Positions 58,812 to 64,000 of a stretch of DNA of 64,000 nt are shown here, piece by piece. Position 1 is the stretch's first letter. Every line of letters begins with the position of its first letter. A model generated the notes under the pieces. It did no database searches, was not told where the DNA came from, and worked only from the letters and a program-made list of their open reading frames with translations. The DNA comes from Colwellia sp. (GTDB taxonomy: Bacteria; Pseudomonadota; Gammaproteobacteria; Enterobacterales; Alteromonadaceae): NCBI GenBank assembly GCA_002733765.1, contig NVWU01000014.1, positions 66,608 to 130,607 on the forward strand, read 5' to 3'. The position numbers were made by a program, and so were the translations under genes.

Positions 58812-60155
58812 TTAAGTGGCTTTTCTAATACTCTCACCACGGCCAATACCGTAATAGGCGAAGCCACGTTCTTTAAGTAAGATTGGATCATATAAGTTAC
58901 GACCGTCAATTATTACTTTGTGAGTTAATGCTTTAGCTATTAAGTCAAAATCTGGTGCTCTAAACTGGCTCCACTCGGTACAAACTACCAAGGCATCTGC
59001 ACCATTTAAGGCTGACTCTTTAGTACCAACTAACGATAAACCGTCTCGTGAACCATATATGCGTTGGCATTCTTCCATTGCTTCAGGATCATAAGCCTGT
59101 ACTTTTGCACCGACTTGCCAAAGAGCTTCCATTAATACCATTGCTGATGCTTCGCGCATATCATCGGTTTGTGGTTTAAATGATAAACCCCAAACGGCAA
59201 TGGTTTTACCTTTTAAGTCATTATTAAAATAGGCGTTTAAGTTTTTAAATAATTTTTGCTTTTGTGCATAGTTTACTGATTCAACCGCTTCCAATAAGGC
59301 CGGTTTATAATCAATACCATGGGCTGTACGTACTAAGGCTTGCACGTCTTTAGGAAAACATGAGCCCCCATAACCACAGCCTGGGTAAATAAACTGATAA
59401 CCAATGCGAGAATCTGAGCCAATACCGTGGCGCACCGCTTCTATATCAGCACCTAATAATTCAGCGAGATTAGACATTTCGTTCATAAAACTAATTTTGG
59501 TTGCTAACATGCAGTTAGCTGCATATTTAGTTAATTCAGCAGAGCGCACATCCATGAAAATCATTCGATCATGGTTGCGGTTAAAAGGGGCATATAATTC
59601 ACGCATTGCTGTTTGTGCCAACTCACTTTCTGTACCCACTATAATACGATCGGGCTTCATACAATCACTAACGGCAGCCCCTTCTTTGAGAAACTCAGGA
59701 TTTGATACCACATTAAAATCAATAGTGAGTTTACGTGATGTCAGTACCTCAGCAATTTTTGCTGATACTTTATCGGCAGTACCCACGGGAACGGTTGATT
59801 TGTTAATAATGAACTTAGGGGAGTTCATATAAGTTGCAATAGTTTCAGCTACAGCAATAACGTATTTTAAATCAGCTGAGCCGTCTTCATCAGGAGGAGT
59901 ACCAACAGCAATAAATTGCATTTGACCATGTTCAATACCGGCTTTAGCATCCGTAGTGAAGTTTAGTTGACCACTTTTGTAAGTTGCCTCGACTAAAGGG
60001 GTTAAACCTGGCTCATAAATAGGGATTAAGCCCTTTTTAAGGTTATCAACTTTTGTTTGATCTATGTCTACACATAGCACATCATGACCAACAGAGGCTA
60101 ATACAGCCGCTTGCACTAAACCAACATAACCAATACCAAAAACGGTAACTTTCAT
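58812..60155 (-). CDS. ugd: UDP-glucose 6-dehydrogenase
   Basis: [65 protein letters not shown]. Confidence 0.95.
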   Translation of the reverse strand: MKVTVFGIGYVGLVQAAVLASVGHDVLCVDIDQTKVDNLKKGLIPIYEPGLTPLVEATYKSGQLNFTTDAKAGIEHGQMQFIAVGTPPDEDGSADLKYVIAVAETIATYMNSPKFIINKSTVPVGTADKVSAKIAEVLTSRKLTIDFNVVSNPEFLKEGAAVSDCMKPDRIIVGTESELAQTAMRELYAPFNRNHDRMIFMDVRSAELTKYAANCMLATKISFMNEMSNLAELLGADIEAVRHGIGSDSRIGYQFIYPGCGYGGSCFPKDVQALVRTAHGIDYKPALLEAVESVNYAQKQKLFKNLNAYFNNDLKGKTIAVWGLSFKPQTDDMREASAMVLMEALWQVGAKVQAYDPEAMEECQRIYGSRDGLSLVGTKESALNGADALVVCTEWSQFRAPDFDLIAKALTHKVIIDGRNLYDPILLKERGFAYYGIGRGESIRKAT

Positions 60156-60462
60156 TCTTTCCCTTAACTATTTTTAACTAAATAATATTATGGCTAAATA
60201 TACCCTTTTCTCACTTTTTTTCCAACTTAAAGGCAGAAATTATTTACCCGTGAATTGTCATAAATTAACATGTTAAGCAATAATTGTTTATACGTTCTAA
60301 TCTGCAAAAATTGCGTGGGCAACAGTTTTACTTTATTTTTTACGACCTGAATAATTATAAACTAATCGTATTTAATAAGGTTACTGTACTTGCAGGATTG
60401 TCGAAACATTTCCTATGGCTTATGATGGCAGCATCAGCTTGTTATTTTTTAATGGAACCTAA

Positions 60463-61905
60463 ATGAACGCTAATAATATTATCCCCGTTATCATGTGTGG
60501 TGGTAGTGGCACACGTCTTTGGCCGTTATCTCGCGCGCAATTTCCGAAACAATTTTTACCACTGGTTCATGACACTAGCATGTTGCAAGATACCTTAGCT
60601 CGCTTACCTAGTCAGCATCAAGCGCCAGTGTTTATTTGTAATGAAGATCATCGTTTTTTAGTGGCAGAGCAGGTTAAACAAGTTGACTGCGCTAAAGCGA
60701 CAATTTTACTTGAGCCTAAAGGGCGAAATACTGCGCCAGCTGTTGCATTAGCAGCATTAAATGCGTTAACCGATAATGACGATGCTTTGTTATTGGTCTT
60801 AGCGGCAGATCACGTCATTAAAGAGACGAAAAAATTTCACCAAGCGGTTAGTGTGGCAACTGTTGCGGCAGAACAAGGTAAATTGGTTACTTTTGGTATT
60901 GTACCAACCCATGCTGAAACGGGTTATGGCTATATACAAAAAGGCAGTAAACAAGAGGAGCAGCAAGAAAGCCAACAAGGTGATGATATATACCGAGTAG
61001 CAAAATTTGTTGAAAAACCTAACGCTGAAATAGCACAAGGCTATTTAGATTCAGGCGACTATTTATGGAATAGCGGTATGTTTCTCTTTAAAGCTAGCCG
61101 CTATTTAGAAGAATTAGAAAAATTTAGACCAGATATTTTATCTGCCTGTAGAGCGTCAATGGCAAAAGTAGAAAAAGATCTAGACTTCACTCGTCCTGAC
61201 AAAGAGTCATTTTTACAATGTGCTGATGAGTCTATTGATTATGCGGTAATGGAAAAAACAGCCGATGCAGTTGTGGTACCTTTAGATGCAGGTTGGAGCG
61301 ATGTTGGCTCTTACTCCGCACTTTGGGAAGTGTGCCAGCAAGATGCTCAGCATAATGTGATTAAGGGTGATGTTATTGCTCACGATACTAGTAATAGCTA
61401 TATCCACAGTCAAAATAAATTGATAACTACACTGGGTGTCGATAATTTGGTGATAATTGATACTCCAGATGCGGTGTTAATTGCGAATAAAGATAAAGTT
61501 CAAAATGTTAAAGAGATTGTTAATGAGCTTAAAGCCAAACAACGCACTGAAAGTATCATTCATCGTGAAGTGTATCGTCCGTGGGGTAAATACGACAGTG
61601 TTGATAACGGTGAACGCTTTCAAGTAAAGCGCATTACGGTTAATCCGGGCGCTAAACTTTCAGTGCAAATGCATCATCATAGAGCCGAACATTGGATTAT
61701 TGTTTCAGGCACAGCAAAAATCACCCTTGATGAGAAAACCTTCCTGTTAAGTGAAAATCAGTCTACTTATATTCCGATTGGCGTTGTTCATGCGTTAGAA
61801 AACCCAGGAAAGTTACCATTAGAGATGATTGAGGTACAATCGGGTAGCTATTTAGGTGAAGACGATATTGTCCGTTTTGAAGATCGCTATGGAAGAGCAA
61901 AATAA
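60463..61905 (+). CDS. manC: Mannose-1-phosphate guanylyltransferase/mannose-6-phosphate isomerase
   Basis: [34 protein letters not shown]-terminal cupin [46 protein letters not shown]. Confidence 0.96.
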   Translation: MNANNIIPVIMCGGSGTRLWPLSRAQFPKQFLPLVHDTSMLQDTLARLPSQHQAPVFICNEDHRFLVAEQVKQVDCAKATILLEPKGRNTAPAVALAALNALTDNDDALLLVLAADHVIKETKKFHQAVSVATVAAEQGKLVTFGIVPTHAETGYGYIQKGSKQEEQQESQQGDDIYRVAKFVEKPNAEIAQGYLDSGDYLWNSGMFLFKASRYLEELEKFRPDILSACRASMAKVEKDLDFTRPDKESFLQCADESIDYAVMEKTADAVVVPLDAGWSDVGSYSALWEVCQQDAQHNVIKGDVIAHDTSNSYIHSQNKLITTLGVDNLVIIDTPDAVLIANKDKVQNVKEIVNELKAKQRTESIIHREVYRPWGKYDSVDNGERFQVKRITVNPGAKLSVQMHHHRAEHWIIVSGTAKITLDEKTFLLSENQSTYIPIGVVHALENPGKLPLEMIEVQSGSYLGEDDIVRFEDRYGRAK

Positions 61906-63308
61906 TGACGGAATTAACTTGTTTCAAAGCTTACGATATTCGCGGCAAACTTGGCGATGAACTAAACACTGATATTGCCTATCGCATTGGTCGTGCTTTT
62001 GCGCAACACACAAAAGCTAAAAAAGTAGTGGTAGGCGGAGATATTCGCCTTACCAGTGAAGAACTGAAGTTAGCACTCGCTAACGGCTTAATGGATGGTG
62101 GTTGTAATGTTATTGATTTAGGTTTGTCCGGCACAGAGCATATTTACTTTGCTACTAGCCACCTAAATTGTGATGGTGGTATTGTTGTTACCGCTAGTCA
62201 TAACCCTATTGATTACAATGGCATGAAATTAGTACGAGAGAACTCTAAACCTATCAGTGGTGATACCGGTCTCTTCGATATTAAAGTCTTGGCAGAGCAA
62301 AACAACTTTAGTGATATTGAACATAAAGGTCAACTGAGCTGTTATGATATTACTAAGGCTTATACCGCGCATTTATTAACTTATATTAATACTGACAACT
62401 TTTCTCCATTAGGCTCTTCATTAGGCAAGGTATTAAAATTAGTGGTCAATGCCGGTAACGGCACTGCAGGCCCCGCACTTGATGCCATTGAAGCAGCTTT
62501 TAATCAATTAAACGTGCCCATTGAATTTATTAAAGTGCATCACCAGCCCGATGGTAATTTCCCTAATGGCATCCCCAATCCACTGTTAGTTGAAAATAGA
62601 GCAGCCACAAGTGATGCTGTTATTAAGCATAAAGCGGATATGGGTATTGCTTGGGATGGCGACTTTGATCGCTGTTTCTTCTTTGATGAACGAGGAGAGT
62701 TTATTGAAGGTTACTATATTGTCGGCTTGTTGGCGGAAAATTTTTTAGCTAAGTCGGTAAAGGCTAATACTCCACCACAAAAAATCATTCATGATCCGCG
62801 CTTAACGTGGAATACTATCGATATTGTTGAGCAAAGTGGTGGTCAAGCCATTCAAAGTAAAACTGGACATGCTTTTATCAAAGAGCGTATGCGTAGTGAA
62901 GACGCTATTTATGGCGGTGAAATGAGTGCTCATCATTATTTTCGCGATTTTTTCTACTGTGATAGCGGTATGATCCCATGGTTATTAATTGCTGAGTTGG
63001 TGTGTTTGCATCAACAGCCTTTATCTAGCTTAGTAAAAGCGCGTATTGAAGCGTATCCATCATCAGGTGAAATTAATTATAAACTTGCGGATCCTAAAAA
63101 AGCTATCGATAGAGTGTTTGAAAATTATCAAGCAGTTGCGCAAGTGATAGACAAAACTGATGGCATTAGTATGGAATTCGGCAATTGGCGCTTTAATTTA
63201 CGTAGTAGTAATACTGAGCCAGTAGTACGTTTAAATGTTGAATCTAAAGGTGATAAAGCATTAATGCAAGAGAAAACTCAAGAAGTATTAGCATTGTTAT
63301 TACAGTAA
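61905..63308 (+). CDS. manB: Phosphomannomutase
   Basis: [72 protein letters not shown]. Confidence 0.95.
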   Translation: MTELTCFKAYDIRGKLGDELNTDIAYRIGRAFAQHTKAKKVVVGGDIRLTSEELKLALANGLMDGGCNVIDLGLSGTEHIYFATSHLNCDGGIVVTASHNPIDYNGMKLVRENSKPISGDTGLFDIKVLAEQNNFSDIEHKGQLSCYDITKAYTAHLLTYINTDNFSPLGSSLGKVLKLVVNAGNGTAGPALDAIEAAFNQLNVPIEFIKVHHQPDGNFPNGIPNPLLVENRAATSDAVIKHKADMGIAWDGDFDRCFFFDERGEFIEGYYIVGLLAENFLAKSVKANTPPQKIIHDPRLTWNTIDIVEQSGGQAIQSKTGHAFIKERMRSEDAIYGGEMSAHHYFRDFFYCDSGMIPWLLIAELVCLHQQPLSSLVKARIEAYPSSGEINYKLADPKKAIDRVFENYQAVAQVIDKTDGISMEFGNWRFNLRSSNTEPVVRLNVESKGDKALMQEKTQEVLALLLQ

Positions 63309-63376
63309 TGTAAGTTGTTAAGTGACGAGTAATAAAAGTATCAAGTAATGATTAAATCTCAATATAGGGAAATTAA

Positions 63377-64000
63377 ATGAATTTTTTAAAATCAATAGTT
63401 TGTGCCAGTGTTATTTTGGCGGTATCTGCTTGTGGCAATAATGAAACAGCGCAAACACATCTTGTACAAGCAGAAAAATTATTAACTGAGAAACAAAATT
63501 CATCGGCAATTATAGCATTAAAAAATGCGATTAAATTAGATGGGAAAAATGGTAAAGCGAGATTTTTACTTGGTCGTTTGTATCTAGCCTCAGGTGATAG
63601 TTTTAGTGCAGTGAAAGAATTAGAGCGGGCGTTGGAATTTAAGTATGATGCTAATAAAGCACTGCCTTTGCTTGCTCGTGCTTATATGTTAACCGAATCC
63701 GATGATGATATTTTTTCACTTGAACAAGAGGCTGAGTCATTAACTCAAGCAAGTAAAATACAGTTTTTAGCTTATAAAACCATTGCGGCTTTACGAGGGG
63801 ATAACGAAAAGCTTGCAAGTGAAACTGTTGCGATAGCGCTGTCGATATCAAACGTCGATCGCTATAGTTTGTTGGCAAATGCCTATTTAGAATTTGCTAA
63901 TAAAAATACTGCTCATGCAGCGGCTTTGGTAGTACGAATTTTAACAGCAACACCTGACAATGCTGATGCACTCATGCTGCAAGGACAAGTTGCTATAGTT
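63377..64000 (+). CDS. PrsT-like TPR lipoprotein, partial (runs off the window)
   Basis: Not in the ORF track because no stop is reached. Translation MNFLKSIVCASVILAVSACGNNETAQTHLVQAEKLLTEKQNSSAIIALKNAIKLDGKNGKARFLLGRLYLASGDSFSAVKELERALEFKYD..., closely similar to the PrsT N-terminus at 50595. Confidence 0.85.
   Translation, partial: MNFLKSIVCASVILAVSACGNNETAQTHLVQAEKLLTEKQNSSAIIALKNAIKLDGKNGKARFLLGRLYLASGDSFSAVKELERALEFKYDANKALPLLARAYMLTESDDDIFSLEQEAESLTQASKIQFLAYKTIAALRGDNEKLASETVAIALSISNVDRYSLLANAYLEFANKNTAHAAALVVRILTATPDNADALMLQGQVAIV

Noticed and set aside
59404-59832. 142-aa plus-strand ORF
   Set aside because: Antisense to the clearly coding ugd gene.
1-64000. CRISPR arrays, tRNA or rRNA genes, prophage, defence systems
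   Set aside because: No regularly spaced repeats, tRNA-like cloverleaf/CCA pattern, rRNA signatures or known defence genes were noticed on reading; absence is not proven without software.

Overview
The window is an exosortase A (XrtA/EpsH)-type PEP-CTERM protein-sorting and exopolysaccharide (EPS) locus from an AT-rich marine-type gammaproteobacterium (Colwellia/Thalassotalea-like by overall style; this taxonomic guess is inference). It holds a PrsR-type sigma-54 response regulator and three PEP-CTERM substrate genes (1806-2594, 5712-6422, 53528-54310). It also holds four large TPR/PrsT-like proteins (one truncated by the window end) and an exosortase with a C-terminal EpsI-like region. The conserved XrtA EPS core is present: ExeA-like ATPase, outer-membrane beta-barrel protein, tyrosine autokinase, chain-length determinant, export lipoprotein and priming glycosyltransferase. 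A large variable module carries glycosyltransferases, deacetylases, acyltransferases, an SGNH esterase, a CapK-like adenylate-forming enzyme, Wzy and Wzx. Nucleotide-sugar genes (Ugd, UDP-GlcA epimerase, ManC, ManB) are also present. The strongest new-looking signals are: (1) a shared ~19-20 bp operator-like motif (TGTC-N3-[A/T]3-TTTTACA) about 100 bp upstream of a GG-N10-GC sigma-54 promoter, in front of all three PEP-CTERM genes, suggesting a PrsR regulon site; (2) two proteins in the same locus sharing an uncharacterised probable alpha/alpha-toroid domain, one fused to PKD-like and FG-GAP/ASPIC modules; (3) a two-gene unit of an exosortase-associated acyltransferase and a ThiF(E1-like)-nitroreductase fusion; (4) a graveyard of decayed EPS genes (UDP-sugar dehydrogenase, sulfotransferase, glycosyltransferase with an 11-bp tandem duplication, rmlA) plus IS3 fragments and a three-copy MITE-like repeat around the variable glycosyltransferases. 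All family names come from reading the translations by eye; no database search was run.
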